Source: Okapia johnstoni (Eukaryota; Chordata; Mammalia; Artiodactyla; Giraffidae). Taken from it: 64,000 bases of DNA. Both the position numbers and the translations under genes were made by a program. The stretch is from the NCBI GenBank assembly GCA_024291935.2, contig CM044306.1, positions 24,077,501-24,141,500 of the forward strand. Reading direction: 5' to 3'. The notes under the pieces were generated by a model. That model was not told where the DNA came from. It did not search any database and worked only from the letters and a program-made list of their open reading frames with translations. The first letter of the stretch is position 1; each line of letters starts with the position of its first letter. Below, piece after piece: positions 19,025-30,493 of this stretch.

Positions 19025-19420
19025 AAACAAGGCCATATTAGTTTCCTTGGATAACTGTAACAAGTTACTCTAGAACTGATGGCTTAAAACAACAAGTCAG
19101 ATCAGGCTGTCACCAGGTCTGTTTCTTCCAGAGGCCCTTAGGGACATCTATCTCATGTCTCTCTTCTAGCTTCTGGTGGTTAATAGCAATCATTGGCCCT
19201 CCTTGGCTTGAAGACAGATCCCTCCAATCTCTGCCAACATTGCTTTCTCTGTGTCTCTGTTTTTGTGTCTCATAATCCTCCCTGGATTTAGGGACCCCCT
19301 CATCGAGGATGATCTCGTGATCCTCTTCAAAGATCCTTATTTCAGTTAAGATCACATTCCAAGGTTTGGGGTGGGCATAACTTTTGTGGGGACACGATGC
19401 AGCTTACTATAGAAGCCATA
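19025..19420 (+). repeat. Ancient interspersed repeat, family not assigned
   Basis: The phrases 'taactgtaacaagttactc', 'gatggcttaaaacaacaag' and 'cttctagcttctggtgg' belong to a common old mammalian interspersed repeat. I recognise the pattern but cannot name the family safely. Related text occurs at 19,870 and 23,255. Confidence 0.5.
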
Positions 19421-19869
19421 CCACATGGGGCTTGGGCCCATCTTGTCATTGTAGTCAGTGACAGGCTGGCTACATGGAATTTTTTAATCCTTCCCCTGGA
19501 GGTTGATAAGACCACAATGCCCTTTTGGAAAAAGGCAGCTATGGATCAGGATTCTCAGATGGTGGCACCCTGGTTACTGAAGCATTTGGTGACAGGAGAA
19601 AAGTGGCACTTGACTGTTGCCCATGGTTAGAGGATCCTGTAACACTAAGAAAAATACAGTATGGTTGCTGTTACCCTTCTGCTCCCTGGCAAAGCAAAAC
19701 TGCTTCCTCCCACCTATGGAGGTAACCTGATATAACCCTGATATAACCCTCTCACCTATAAGGGTAACCCTAGTGGTCAGGTACAGTCAGTTTTGCAGAA
19801 CTGTCCTGTGGTCTGCTCTTACAAAGAGTTGGAAAGGAGGAACATGAGGTTTGGACAAAAGCCCAGTGT

Positions 19870-20190
19870 CTTAGCTGGGGCTACTATAACAGAGTACCAT
19901 AGATTGTCAGCCTTGTAAACCACAGAAATTTTCTGTGGCTGGGAAGTCCAAGATCAAGTTGCCTACAGATTTTGTGTCTGGTGAGGACCTGCTTTCTGGT
20001 TCATAGATGAATGTCTTTCACTGTGTCCTCCCGTCAGAAGAGATGAAAGGATCTCTTTTATGATGATAACTAATCGCACTCCATGACCTAATCACTGCCC
20101 AAAGACGACTCCTCCAAATACATCACTTGGGAATTAGGTTTCAATATAGGGATTTGGGGGACACAAACATTCAATCTATAGCCCCCAATG
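19870..20190 (+). repeat. Ancient interspersed repeat, related to 19,025
   Basis: Contains 'ggctactataacagagtacc', 'ttctgtggctgggaagtcc' and 'ttgggggacacaaacattc', typical of the same class of old repeat. Its end abuts the first sequence that may belong to the ERV-L-like element. Confidence 0.5.
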
Positions 20191-20199
20191 AAACTAGAG

Positions 20200-21429
20200 G
20201 GATTGGCTCTTTACCTGTAGTGAAGAAAGAAGCTATACCAGTTGTGCTGGATGAGAAAAAAGTAGAAAACATTTGGTTGTCTAATGACTGATGTGGAAGC
20301 CTGCCTGGCTGATGATGTGAACACGGAGGAAGGACTTGGATGAACATGGAGTGGTTTAGTGCAGTTAGTGGGTCTTGACCTCCACAATGAAACAGTGGCC
20401 TACCTCACAGGAGCTTACCTTTTCTGATAAGCATCCATGGGTGATAGAAGGGGAACCTATACATATCCTTAAGGCAACTGTAATTATATGGAAACCGTGA
20501 GTACCCAGGTGATGAGATAGCCACTCAGGGTCTGACTGGTTTGTTCAGTTGGCACCAATTATCAGGGACAATTAAGTCCAGAAAACTCTTTAACAACCAG
20601 GCAACCAGCTCCCCAGAATAGAGGCCTGACACAGGGCAAAATACATGCCCTTCCGACTAAAGAGGAGAAAAATGGGTTGAAGATTCAGACTGTGGGACAA
20701 TGTGGACATAGCATTTACGCCAGGGTGTTCCCAGACAGGAGATTGATGACTTGCCCACGAGGGAAATCCTCACTCTGAGGCCAGTAGAAGGCCACAAATT
20801 TAAAGATCTGGGCTGTGGTGGGTGAAGATGCCAGGCCAGCTGTGCTGTTCACTGTGGACAAACAGGAGGGCCAGGAGGGCTAAGAGACCCTGCTGAGGTC
20901 TGCACTGTGCACACTGGTGCTGGTCTGGTGCCTTCACACCACCTGTCTGACCAGACGTCACCCCTTCAAGAACAAATAAGACTAGGGCAGAAGCCAAGTT
21001 CCTCTCTTCCCTAAGGAGGGCTGACGGTGCTGCTCAAGGTATGCTGGGGACTTGATGGCAACCAAGGTCACCAAATCTTTTCAGTCCTTTTGGGCACAGA
21101 AGTACAAGTCTATGGTGCCAGGAAATACCCAGGGACATGGCTGGAAAAGTACTGCCATCGAATTTGGAATAGATTCTCAGCTTGGACAGTGGACTACAGT
21201 AACTTGATGAGTGGGCCCTTTGGGACAATACACACACGAGTGGTTGTCACTGATACTGCTTCTGACCACAAAGGAGGTTCCCAATGGGGAAATGCCACAG
21301 CTGGAAAAGTGGTAGTGGAACAAGTCCACAGTCTTGTTCCCAACAGGCTTCCCAGCCTACTCTTATGACTGAACCAACACAGGAGGCTGGGGGGTGGGGG
21401 GTGGGGGGCAGGGAAGGGCAGGATGTCCC
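20200..21429 (+). other. Probable 5' internal part of the ERV-L-like element (unresolved)
   Basis: Lies between an old repeat and a recognisable ERV-L-like reverse transcriptase. An open stretch at 21,027-21,368 (113 codons) has no match I recognise. From its position it may be decayed gag/protease sequence, but I cannot show this. Confidence 0.3.
21389..21413 (+). repeat. G-rich tract, G-quadruplex motif
   Basis: Three runs of six G separated by single T, then CA and GGG. It is a simple low-complexity tract in decayed repeat sequence, with no gene context. Confidence 0.6.
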
Positions 21430-21936
21430 TAGACCAAGAAGCTAATGGAGGCAGAGATGTTTAAAAAGTGTTATCACCTTATAATAACCCTATGTGGCCA
21501 GTGAAAAAGTCATTGGTAACTGACATCTTGTGGATCCCTACAAACTGAACGTAGCCTAGTGCCCTACTGTGCAGACTAGAGCAGCTTCATACCCTGTGGA
21601 GACCTCACTAACCCTGGCTCCAGCATCTCTCTGCATCCAGATGATCAGAGACGATTTGCCTTCATGTGACTTAGATTAGAATGTGTCACTGGGCTGCTGC
21701 AAGGCAACCTAATCTCTCCCATAACTTGTCACTGGTGGGTAGAGCGAGACCTGAAGAGGCTGACATCTCACCAGCAGGGTCCAGTACCATTACCTGGAGA
21801 CGTTATTCTGACGGTAAGGGCTAAGGCAGCATACTGACTGCCTTAGGTAAGATGGTTCAGTTTCTGAGTGAACAGGGATGGAATATTAACCTCAGCATGA
21901 ATTGGGACCAGTAACCTAACCAAAGTTCTTGGAAAC
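21430..21936 (+). pseudogene. ERV-L-like (class III) pol remnant: reverse transcriptase
   Basis: Translated across frameshifts, this resembles ERV-L reverse transcriptase. 'NPMWPVKKS' (about 21,487) corresponds to the fingers motif. 'DQRRFAFM', 'GNLISPITCH' and 'VERDLKRL' follow in the family order (21,640-21,760). The position of the catalytic YxDD box is at about 21,787-21,800 but is destroyed by substitutions and a frame change. It is dead, with many stops. The element continues after a nested LTR at 22,690. Confidence 0.65.
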
Positions 21937-21978
21937 TGTTATGGTCTGAACTGTGTCCCCTTAAAATTCATCTATCAA

Positions 21979-22119
21979 AACCCTAACCCCCAGAATTCCC
22001 TGGCAGTTCAGTGGTTAGGATTCTGTGCTTTCATTGCTGGAGGCCAGGTTCAATCCCCAATCAGAGCACTAAGATCCTGCAAGCCAAAACAAAACAAAAC
22101 AAAAAACCCTAAGCCCCAG
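21979..22119 (+). repeat. CHR-like SINE nested in LTR, 15-bp TSD
   Basis: Sense SINE ('aattccctggcagttcagtg') with an A-rich tail (aaaac repeats). It is flanked by aaccctaacccccag at 21,979-21,993 and aaccctaagccccag at 22,105-22,119, a target-site duplication with one mismatch. Confidence 0.88.
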
Positions 22120-22235
22120 TACCTCAGAATTAGACTGTGTTTGGAGAGAGGGGCTTTAAAGAGGTGGTTAAGTTAAAATGAGGCTGTTAGAGTAGGTCCT
22201 AATCCAGTCTGCCTGGTATGCTTATAAGAAGAGAA

Positions 22236-22462
22236 ATTTGTAGATAACCAACAAGGACCTACTGTATTACACGGGGAACTCTGCTCCATAGTCTGTAATA
22301 ACCTAAGTGAGAAAAAGAATATATATATAAAACTTAAGTTATATATACATATATATAACTTAATCACTTTGTTGTACATAAGAAACTAACACAGCATTGA
22401 AAATCAACTACAGCTCCATATAAAATACAAATGTCAAAAAAAAAAAGTAAAAAAAAAATAGA
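22236..22462 (+). repeat. L1 3' end
   Basis: Short sense L1 tail: 'aaggacctactgtattacac', 'gttgtacataagaaactaac', a short AT-dinucleotide stretch and a poly-A end. It lies inside the MaLR-like LTR. Confidence 0.8.
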
Positions 22463-22689
22463 AGAGGAAATTTGGACACATAGAAACACCAGGCAAGTGC
22501 AACACAGGCCATATGGGGACACAATGAGAAGGTGGCCGTCTGCATGCCAAGGACAGAGGCCTCAGAAGAAACCAAACTCACCGACACCTGATCTTGGACT
22601 TTGAGCCGTTAGAACTGTGGGAAAATAAATTTCTGCTGTTTAAGCCACCCAGTGTATGGTATTTTGCTGTCCATCCCTAGAAAATGGTT

Positions 22690-23250
22690 TCAGACTGCAT
22701 GGGCAAAAGAATTGTGCTCAGTGGGCAGAGTGCAGGCTGTGGTGCTTGCCCTGAAAACACTCCCCCATATGGACCTTGTGATCTATGTACTAACTCATGG
22801 GACTGACAGTGTGGTCTAGTGCCTGGCCGGAGGCGACTGGATCATCAAGTCTCAGGCTCTGAGGGGATGAACGTTATGGCAGCCAATTGTACAAGACCCA
22901 CACCTGTTTACGACCCATGTAGAAAGAGACCCTCCAAAGATAAACATCGGTGGAATCAACAAGCTGATCTGCACTGCCCAGGTGAAGACTACAACTCCAT
23001 GGATACACTGTCACACAGGGCGTGGTCATCCATATACAATTCAGATCTGGGCCCTAAAACTAGGCTTCATGATTCCAGCTTAGGGGGCTAAGGAAGCCTG
23101 GAAAATGTGCCCAGACTGCCAGTTTCATAGTGAAGTAGCAAAGGGAACTTCAGAATGTACAGTTAGGGCTACCAGCCTGGCCCTAGCAAATAGACTGTGT
23201 TGACCCCTACTCTCTCTTGAGGGTGTTGTAGGGCACTGGCTACAGGAGAC
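22690..23250 (+). pseudogene. ERV-L-like pol remnant: RNase H and integrase zinc region
   Basis: Continues the element begun at 21,430. 'AVVLALKTLPHMDLVIYVLT' (about 22,728) corresponds to the RNase H core, 'HRWNQQADLH' to its closing His/Asn motif, and 'KEAWKMCPDCQ' (about 23,090) to the Cys pair of the integrase zinc region. 'LALANRLCWPLL' stands where the family has the strand leading to the first catalytic Asp. The frame is broken by several stops and shifts. Confidence 0.62.
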
Positions 23251-23254
23251 AAGT

Positions 23255-23640
23255 GTTCTTTCTCTATTGCTGCTGTAATAAATTGCCACATGTTTAGAGG
23301 CTTAAGTCAGCAGACAGTTACTATCTTAGATAGATTTGTAGTTTGGAAATTCAAAATAGGTCTTGCTGGGCTAACATCAAGGTGTTGGCAGGACGGCATT
23401 CCTTCCTGGAGGCTCTGAAGGAGAACGCTTTTCTTGCGTTTTCTGGTTTTTGGAGGTTGCTCCCACTCTTGGCTCCTAGCCTCTTCCATCTTCAAAGCCA
23501 GCAGTGGCTGATCCAGTCTTTCTCACACACATCATTCTGATGCTGACTCTCCAGCCTCCCTCTTTCACTTCACTTATAAGAATCTTTGCAATTACATTGG
23601 GGCCACCTGGAAAGTCCAGGGTAATCTCCCCATTTCAAAC
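23255..23640 (+). repeat. Ancient interspersed repeat, family not assigned
   Basis: Contains 'attgctgctgtaataaattg', 'ggtgttggcaggacggcat' and 'cctggaggctctgaaggaga', the same old repeat type as at 19,025. It separates the integrase zinc region from the integrase core. Confidence 0.55.
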
Positions 23641-23644
23641 TGTG

Positions 23645-23808
23645 TGCATGGGTGCTCAGTTGTGTCCAACTCTTTGCAATCCTATGGACTGGAGCCTGCT
23701 AGGCTCCCCTGTCCATGGAATTTCCAGGCAAGAGTACTGGAGTGGGTTGCCATTTCTTTCTCTAGGGCATCTTTCCAACCCATGGATCGAACCCACATCA
23801 TCTCAAAC
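23645..23808 (-). repeat. Bov-tA SINE, truncated
   Basis: Antisense Bov-tA ('ctcagttgtgtccaactctt' to 'ccaacccatggatcgaac') without the tRNA head. Confidence 0.9.
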
Positions 23809-23864
23809 TAAGCAACCTTAATTCCACCTGCAACTCTAATTCCTCTTCCCAGCTGTCATATGTT

Positions 23865-24165
23865 CACAGTTTCCACATACAATTAGGGTGTGGGTACCTT
23901 TGGGGGTCCGTGAATATGTTCTTGGGAGTAGCATAGGAAATGGGTGCTATCATACTATCCAAGGACTCTTAGATGGACTGGGTCATGTCTTTGGATTCCC
24001 TGAGCACATGCAGTCAGAGAGTGGCACTGCCTTTGCAGCAGAAAGTACCCAGCAGTGGGCAACACCTGGAACATTCGCTGGATCTTTCATGCCCTGTATC
24101 ATCCCCAGACAGCAGGTGCCATTGACCCCTAATACGGACTCAAAGGAAAAACTGGAAAAGACAAC
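23865..24165 (+). pseudogene. ERV-L-like pol remnant: integrase core
   Basis: 'ESGTAFAAESTQQWA' (about 24,015) fits the ERV-L integrase segment containing the second catalytic acidic residue. After a frameshift, 'IRWIFHALYHPQTAG' (about 24,077) fits the following strand up to the catalytic Glu region. The Asp expected in the first motif is replaced by Glu. No env was expected or seen, in keeping with ERV-L. Confidence 0.68.
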
Positions 24166-24169
24166 TAAC

Positions 24170-25320
24170 CAGACAACTGATGTTCAGCTTCCACCAAAGC
24201 ACATTTAAGAAAGGCAATTTGGTCTCTGAATATGGTTATTTTCTAGAAGGTGCCTCCCATTTAGATAAATTGCTTAATTACAAGGTTGGGGAAGAGGGAA
24301 AGAGATCTAGAATGGCTGTAAGAGACCCAAACCACATAATGAAGCCTTCTCACTTCACCTTTTTCCTTTCCCCATCTGTACCTGGGAGACTGGACCACTG
24401 GAATTTGAGAGTGACAAAGAAGATCCGGGGAGGGAGCTTGGCAACACCAACCCGGTGATTCTTTTGCCCCCTGCCCTCACCCCTACCCATGCTTGCTGCA
24501 TTTGGGCAGTTATGGACACTGAATGCAGATAATGGTCAAGAATACAAATGACAACTCCGTGATCTATGCAACCGGTCCTGGCGTATATCACAGAGTAGCG
24601 TGATGCTCACTCAGCAGGTGGGAGATGGTCTAGGATGGGGCAAAGTGTATAAGAAAGAAACTGCTGAGCCACCTAGGGATGAAGCTGAGTGTGTGATGCA
24701 GGCGAGACATGGGGAGGACTGGACAAAGGGTGAAAGGATCCCTGCAGAGGCTGGTCATACGATCACATGCATGTGGATGGAGAGGAAGAACCTGGGTCGG
24801 TAAGAGAAACAACCTTAGACCTGAAGAGGCCAGCAAAGGAGGTTCAATCAGGCAGTGCGACAAGGCAGAGATGTAAGCCCTGGGACAGGAACTTGTGAGG
24901 CTGGGTAGGCCTCCCAATTATTTATAATTGGGTCTTGCTGCTCTCTCAGCAAGGAGAGAGAAGGTCCCTAAGTGTGCAGATTCTACCTCCTGTCTTTCCA
25001 TCTGGTAGCCTAACCCATACAGGTGTGTGATTCCAGGAGCTGCAGTGTTTATCCCAAGGTGAACTCCGTCTTTCCTCTCTTGACCAACGTGGACAGCCCT
25101 ACCTCTGCCCCACTCTGAAGGGAGAAGGCGGGGTGAGGAGAGCCTGGGAATAGTGTCCCAAGAGTTCAGCAGGGACAGGGTGGATGAGGCAGGGAGCCGT
25201 GAGCAGACGCTCCTGCCGGAGGCTGGGAAGAACAAGGAAGTGGTAACGTTTGCAGCAGCAATGGTTTCCAGGGCAGAGATGAATCTACCAAGTCACTGAG
25301 GGCAAAGTCAACCTCAGTTT
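24170..25320. other. Unassigned sequence
   Basis: I recognise no gene and no repeat family. Part may be the 3' end of the ERV-L-like element or its LTR. Reading frames of 60 to about 105 codons occur but have no recognisable content. Confidence 0.4.
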
Positions 25321-25458
25321 AGTCAGTCAGTTCAGTCACTCAGTCATGTCCAGCTCTTTGCAACCCCATGGACAGCAGCACGTCGGGCCTCCCTGTTCAT
25401 CATCAACTCCTGGAACTTGCTCAAACTCATGTCCATCAAGTCGGTGATGCCATCCAGG
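25321..25458 (-). mobile_element. BovB 3' end fragment
   Basis: Antisense 138-nt BovB terminus: 'cagttcagtcactcagtcat', then 'ctcatgtccatcaagtcgg'. Confidence 0.85.
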
Positions 25459-26155
25459 AAGGGAAAATAAGGTGATATTTTCCTTATTTGGGGGCAGTTG
25501 ATGTCAGGGGACAAGACAGGCTAGAAAACTGGTCAAGGCTGGGAACCTAATCCAGAGAAGGGAGGAAAGAGAAGGGACTCGGAATGAGTTCAATAGTATT
25601 TTCACTCTCCAGGAATAAGGGTTTTGCTCAGAGGGTCCTTGGTTTCTGGACATCGACTGGAGATGAAATCATACATTGAGATGCAAACACCTATCTTATG
25701 TCTCTTCCTTGCTGAAATGGCTTTTGTGGCTGCTTTGTGAATTGTTTGAAGTCAAAAATTTAACTATCTCAAGGCATGGCTTGGAAGGAGGGTCCAGAAA
25801 CTGTCCAAAGAGCTGTCTACTAGGCTCCTCTCCTGCGAGAGTGTCTGCAAGCTCCCCTGGGACAAACCAACCCTGCTGAGGGGGAAGAGCCCTTGCACCC
25901 CTGCACTTTGTTTCTTTCGCTTAATGAAGCCTTACTGTTCAGACTGAAGACTAGAAACTTCCCAGGGAGAGCCAGAGCTGGTATGACCCCCACACCAACC
26001 CCAGGGGAAGAACTAAGATACCGCAGCACTAGGCTGAGGGCGGAGCCCGTAGTGTTTACTCAGAGTTAGCACTTTTGGCACAGACCTGAGGAGATTCCTG
26101 AATTTAGAGTAGTTATCTCTGTCACCAGCCCCATTTTTCCCCCCATGTCCCAAAG
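25459..26155. other. Unassigned sequence
   Basis: Nothing recognisable on either strand. Confidence 0.4.
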
Positions 26156-26491
26156 CCAGGAACTACCTTCTTTTTCTTTCTTTAAAAAAAGATATTTACT
26201 TATTTATTTTTGGCTATGCTGGGGCTTCGTTGCTGTGTGGGCTCTCACGAGTTGCAGCAACCCTGGGCTACTCTCTAGCGGCAGTGCGTGGGCTTCTCAT
26301 GGCGGAGTCTTCTCTTGTTGTGGAGCTTGGGCTCTGGGGTGGGCTCAGAAGTTGAGGCACGTGGGCTTAGTTGCCCTGCCATATATGGGATCTTCATTCC
26401 CAGACTAGGGATCCAACCTGCAACCTTAGCACTGGCGGGTGGATTCTTAACCACTGGACCACTAGGGAAGTCCCCAGGAACTTACCTTCTT
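26156..26491 (-). repeat. CHR-like SINE with 17-18-bp target-site duplication
   Basis: Antisense full-length tRNA-derived SINE: T-rich tail 'ttatttatttttggctatg', body 'gggctactctctagcggcag', tRNA part 'attcttaaccactgg', head 'ccactagggaagtcc'. Flanking copies are ccaggaactaccttctt (26,156-26,172) and ccaggaacttaccttctt (26,474-26,491), differing by one inserted base. Confidence 0.92.
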
Positions 26492-26499
26492 GATTAGCC

Positions 26500-26811
26500 T
26501 AGAAGAAATCAGCACCTGTGTAATTATCCTCCACCTGGACTGCCAGAGTCCAAATCAGCTCTACTTTCCCTGTAGGCTCAGCCTTGACCTTGGCTCCTTC
26601 AGACCACAGTTCTTTCCTGCTGTGCACTAACCCTGGGTTTGCAATCACTCACGTTCTTCTCAGGCAGAGTGCTGGAACCATACAGACCTAACCTCAAACT
26701 CCAGAAAAGAGCTGTTGACTCATCTGCAAGATAGGGCTATTGATACTTAAGTTTCAGGCTGCTTTGATAATGAAGAAAGCAAACTACTTTGCTTGGCTCA
26801 AGAGGGAGGGA
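26500..26811. other. Unassigned sequence
   Basis: No gene or nameable repeat seen. Confidence 0.4.
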
Positions 26812-26905
26812 TCATATATATAACTATGGCTGACTCATCTTATTGTATGGCAGAAACCAGCACAACATTGTAAAGCAATTATCCTTCAATTAAAAAATAG
26901 AACGC
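26812..26905 (+). repeat. L1 3' end fragment
   Basis: Sense L1 tail: 'cagcacaacattgtaaagca' and 'tatccttcaattaaaaaata'. Confidence 0.75.
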
Positions 26906-27017
26906 AAACTACCATATTTAATCAGTGCCAAGATAACATCGACTGTATTAATAAGATGTGGGATTAACCACCATGAAAGGAAAGTGCCTCATTGCTTCTC
27001 TTCTTTGGTAACAATAT

Positions 27018-27230
27018 AGTCCCATGTGCTGAGTCACTAAGCCATGTCCAGCTCTTTGCAACCCCATGGACGGTAGCCTGCCAGGCTCCTCTGTCCATGG
27101 GATTTTCCGGGCAAGAATACTGGAGTGGATTGCCATTTACTTCTTCAGAGGATCTTCGCGATCCAGGGCTCGAACTCACGTGTCCTGCATTGGCAGGTGG
27201 ATTCTTTACCACTGAGCCACCTGGGAAGTA
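27018..27230 (-). repeat. Bov-tA SINE
   Basis: Full-length antisense copy, from 'gtgctgagtcactaagccat' to 'ctttaccactgagccacctg'. Confidence 0.93.
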
Positions 27231-27423
27231 TATATCCATATAATTCCATAACATAAAAGTCACCCACTAAAGTATACAATTCCATGGTGTTTGTATATTC
27301 ATACAGTTGAGCATCTATTACCACAATCTAATTTTAGAACGTTTTCCTCCCTCCCTCTAAAGAAACTACATTAGGAGTCACATCCTCCAGTCCCTGGCCA
27401 CCACTAGTTTACTTCCTATCTCC

Positions 27424-27706
27424 ATGCTGCTGCTGCTGCTGCTAAGTCATTTCAATCGTGTCTGACTCTGTGCAACCCCCATAGACGGCAGCCCACCAGG
27501 CTCCCCCGTCCCTGGGATTCTCCAGGCAAGAACACTGGAGTGGGTTGCCATTTCCTTCTCCAATGCACGAAAGTGAAAAGTGAAAGTGAAGTCGCTCAGT
27601 CGTGTCCGACTCTCAGCGACCCCATGGACTGCAGCCCACCAGGCTCCTCTATCCATGGGATTTTCCAGGCAAGAGTACTGCAGTGGGGTGCCATTGCCTT
27701 CTCCAT
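27424..27706 (-). repeat. Bov-A2 dimeric SINE with (TGC)n microsatellite
   Basis: Two antisense Bov-A monomers in tandem, joined by 'cgaaagtgaaaagtgaaagt', with a (TGC)6 microsatellite at the left edge (27,425-27,444). Its close twin is at 48,501. Confidence 0.93.
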
Positions 27707-28147
27707 AGATTTGCCTATTTTGGACATTTCATAAAAATGGAATCATGTAATATGTGGTCTTTATGACTGGTTTCTTTCACTTAACAAAATATTTTCAAGG
27801 TTCATTCATGTTGTAGATTATTGTACCGTATGGACATGCCACATTTTGTTTATTCATAGGTTGATGGATGTTTGGGTTGTTTCTGCTTCTTGGTTATTAT
27901 GAATAAGGCTGCTATAAGTATTCCTGTGCAAGTTTTTGTGCGATACTTCTTTCTTTGAGTATACACCTATGAATAGAATTGCTGGGTTATGGTAACTTTC
28001 TATGTTTAACTTTTTTAGGAAGTGCCAAACCGTTTTAACTAAAGTAAGTGTATTATTCTCCCACTAGTAATGTATGAGGCTTCCAATTTTTTTCACACCC
28101 TCATCATTACTTGTTATTTTTGTCTGTCTTTTTGGTTACAGTCACCC

Positions 28148-28572
28148 TTGCTGTTGTTCAGTCACTGTCTTGTTTGACTCTGCAGTGCGCCAGGCCTCCC
28201 TGCCTTTCACTATCTCCCAGAGTTTGCTCTAATTCATGCCCATTGAGTCGGTGATGCTACCCAACTATCTCCTCCTCTGTCACCCCCTTCTCCTCCTGCC
28301 CTCAATCTTTCACAGCATCAGCATCCTTTCCAGTGAGTCGGCTCTTTGCATCAGGTGGCTAAAGCATTGGAGCCTCAGCTTCAGCATCAGTCCTTCCAAT
28401 AAATATTCAGGCTTGATTTCCTTTAGGATTGACTGGTTTGATCTACTTGTTGTCCAAAGGACTCTCAAGAGTCCTCTCCCACACCACTATTCGAAAGCAT
28501 TAATTTTTTGGCACTCAGACTTCTTTATGTTCAATTCTCACATCCGTACATGACTACTGGAGACACCATAGC
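28148..28572 (-). mobile_element. BovB LINE fragment, 5'-truncated
   Basis: Antisense BovB 3' region of 425 nt, from 'gttgttcagtcactgtcttg' to 'cgtacatgactactggagac', including the end of the ORF2 coding part. It splits an older L1. Confidence 0.9.
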
Positions 28573-28679
28573 CATTCTAGTGGATGTGAAGTGCCGTCTC
28601 AGTGTGGTTTTGGTTTGTATTTCTGTGATGGCTGATGTTGAACATTCTCTCCTTGCTTCTTTTCACTTAGAAATTTTAT

Positions 28680-28890
28680 TTGGGGACTTCCCTGGTGGTC
28701 CGGTGACTAAGATGCCTCTCTCCCAAGGTAAGGGACCAGGTTCCATCCCTGGTTGGGGAACTAGATCCTCCATGCTGAAACTGAGAGTCCGCATGCTGCA
28801 ACTAAAGTACGCACATACTGCAAAGAAGATTGAAAGATTTGAGTGCCGCAACTAAGGCTGGGCACAGCCAAATGAAAACAAAAACAAATT
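28680..28890 (+). repeat. CHR-like SINE
   Basis: Sense SINE: 'ggggacttccctggtggtcc', body 'ggttggggaactagatcctc' and an A-rich end of caaaa units. Confidence 0.88.
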
Positions 28891-29435
28891 CCTCCCAAAA
28901 CCCTTCAGGGTTCTCTTTTTTTTAAAGACATTTTATTTTATTAAAAGAATCTTTTGACTTATTTAGACATTTTAAAAAATCATATTACTCTTATGCACAC
29001 GTAAGAGTGAAAATATGCAGCTTTTCACTTAACGCTTTTAGCAGCTGCTTATAATCACTGCCTTTATTTTATTAGCTGTTTTCTAATTTTAAAATTCCTT
29101 CTTTGTTAACTGGAATGCTTATATCATAAAAGCTTTTCCCTCATCAATCATTTGGTTGCTCTTAGGAACACTTCATACAGGAAAGACGGGATAAATGTTT
29201 GAAAGTTCCACCTTTATTTACCTGTTTTCTGAATGACAACTTGGTTTCTAAGCATTCTCCAAAGCCAAAGTTTTTTTTTTTTCCTAAGAATTATGAATTC
29301 ATGAGTTTTACCATAATTGACATGTTTCAACTCATTACTGCTGTTATTCCTTTTGCTGCTGGTTCAGTGAGGAGACACGAACCATATCAGTTATTTGAAA
29401 AGATATAATTTAATATAATTGCTATTAAGAATTGT
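28891..29435. other. AT-rich unassigned sequence
   Basis: No gene. The pieces around 28,920-29,150 may be part of an old L1 but are too degenerate to call. Confidence 0.4.
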
Positions 29436-29533
29436 TTTCATGCACTCTTACATTCATTACAGCATTATTTATAATAGCCAAGACATGGAAACAACCCAAG
29501 TGCCAGTCAGTGGATGAAAGGATAGAGAAAATG

Positions 29534-29574
<41 letters not shown>

Positions 29575-30130
29575 GTAATATTATTCAGCTATAAAAAAGA
29601 AGCAAATCTTGCCATTTGTGACAACAAGGATGGACACTGAGAGCATTATGCTAAGTGAAGTAAGACATAAAGGCAAATACAAATGATCTCACTTATATAT
29701 AGAATCTTTAAAAAGCCAAAAAACAAAGAGCCAAAAAACAAAGAACCAAAAAACAAATTCATAGATTCAGATTGGTGGTTGCCAGAGGTGGGGGATGGGC
29801 GGTGGTCAAAATAGGTGAAAGGGGTCAAAAGGTACAAACTTCCAGTTATAAAATGAATAAGTCATGGGGATGTAATGTACAGCATAGTGACTATGGTTAA
29901 TAATATTGTATTACATACTTGAAAGTTGCTTAGAGAGTAAATTTTAAAGGTTCTCATAAAAAATGTGATTGTGTATGGTAACAGATATTAACTAGACTTA
30001 TTGGGATCATTTTTCAATATATGTAAACACTGAATTGTGTTGCCCATCTGAAACTAATATATCAACTATTCTGTCAACACATCATTTTGCTATACGTCAC
30101 TTATACCTCAAATATGGAAAGAAAAAATTG
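29436..30130 (+). repeat. Older L1 3' end (sense)
   Basis: Long sense L1 3' fragment: 'aatagccaagacatggaaac', 'attatgctaagtgaagtaag' and 'ggtggttgccagaggtgggg', ending 'tcacttatacctcaaatatg'. It holds an (AC)n microsatellite (29,537-29,573) and three tandem 14-15-nt copies of a 'gccaaaaaacaaaga' unit at about 29,711-29,757. Confidence 0.85.
29537..29573 (+). repeat. (AC)n microsatellite
   Basis: About 18 uninterrupted AC dinucleotides, within the L1 fragment. Likely length-polymorphic. Confidence 0.95.
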
Positions 30131-30284
30131 TAAACTAGGTTAGCTAGGGGTACAGTGGTTAAGGAGGTAACTCAAAGTGTAAAAAGAGAACTCTGAGGTA
30201 TCACAGAGTGAGAAATTGTGTGAAGTAGCTACAAATGAAATGAAGATGTTGCTTCGGTTGCCCATTTTAGCTGCAGGTTATTAT

Positions 30285-30493
30285 TATTATTTTTTAATAT
30301 TTATGTATTTGGCTGCATTGGGACTTAGTTGCAGCACTTGGGATCTTTAGTCATGGCATGCAGGATCTTTTAGTTGCAGTGTGCAATTCTTAGTTGTGGC
30401 ATGTGGGATCTAGTTCCCTGACTAGGGATCAAACCCAAGCCCCCTGCATTGGGAGCACAGAGTCTTAGTCACTGAACCACCATGGATAACCCT
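30285..30493 (-). repeat. CHR-like SINE
   Basis: Antisense full-length SINE: 'gtatttggctgcattgggac', 'gttccctgactagggatcaa', 'gagtcttagtcactgaacca'. Confidence 0.88.

Larger units (their letters stand above)
21937..22690 (+). repeat. MaLR-like LTR with nested SINE and L1
   Basis: Starts 'tgttatggtctgaactgtgt' and ends with 'gtgggaaaataaatttctgc' and 'taagccacccagtgtatggt', the pattern of an old MaLR-type LTR with its polyadenylation region. It is split by a SINE (21,994-22,104) and an L1 tail (22,236-22,462). It interrupts the ERV-L-like pol between reverse transcriptase and RNase H, so it is younger than that element. A second LTR of the same kind is at 32,905. Confidence 0.6.
27240..28676 (-). 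repeat. Older L1 3' region, antisense, broken by two insertions
   Basis: Three pieces (27,240-27,420; 27,710-28,146; 28,573-28,676) join into one antisense L1 3' end: 'aaagtcacccactaaagtat', 'tttgcctattttggacattt', 'aatagaattgctgggttatg', and 'agtggatgtgaagtgccgtc'. The gaps are filled by a Bov-A2 SINE and a BovB fragment, so this L1 predates both. Confidence 0.8.

Noticed and set aside
29537..29573. (AC)n as a regulatory Z-DNA element
   Set aside because: It is an ordinary microsatellite within an L1 fragment; no gene context.
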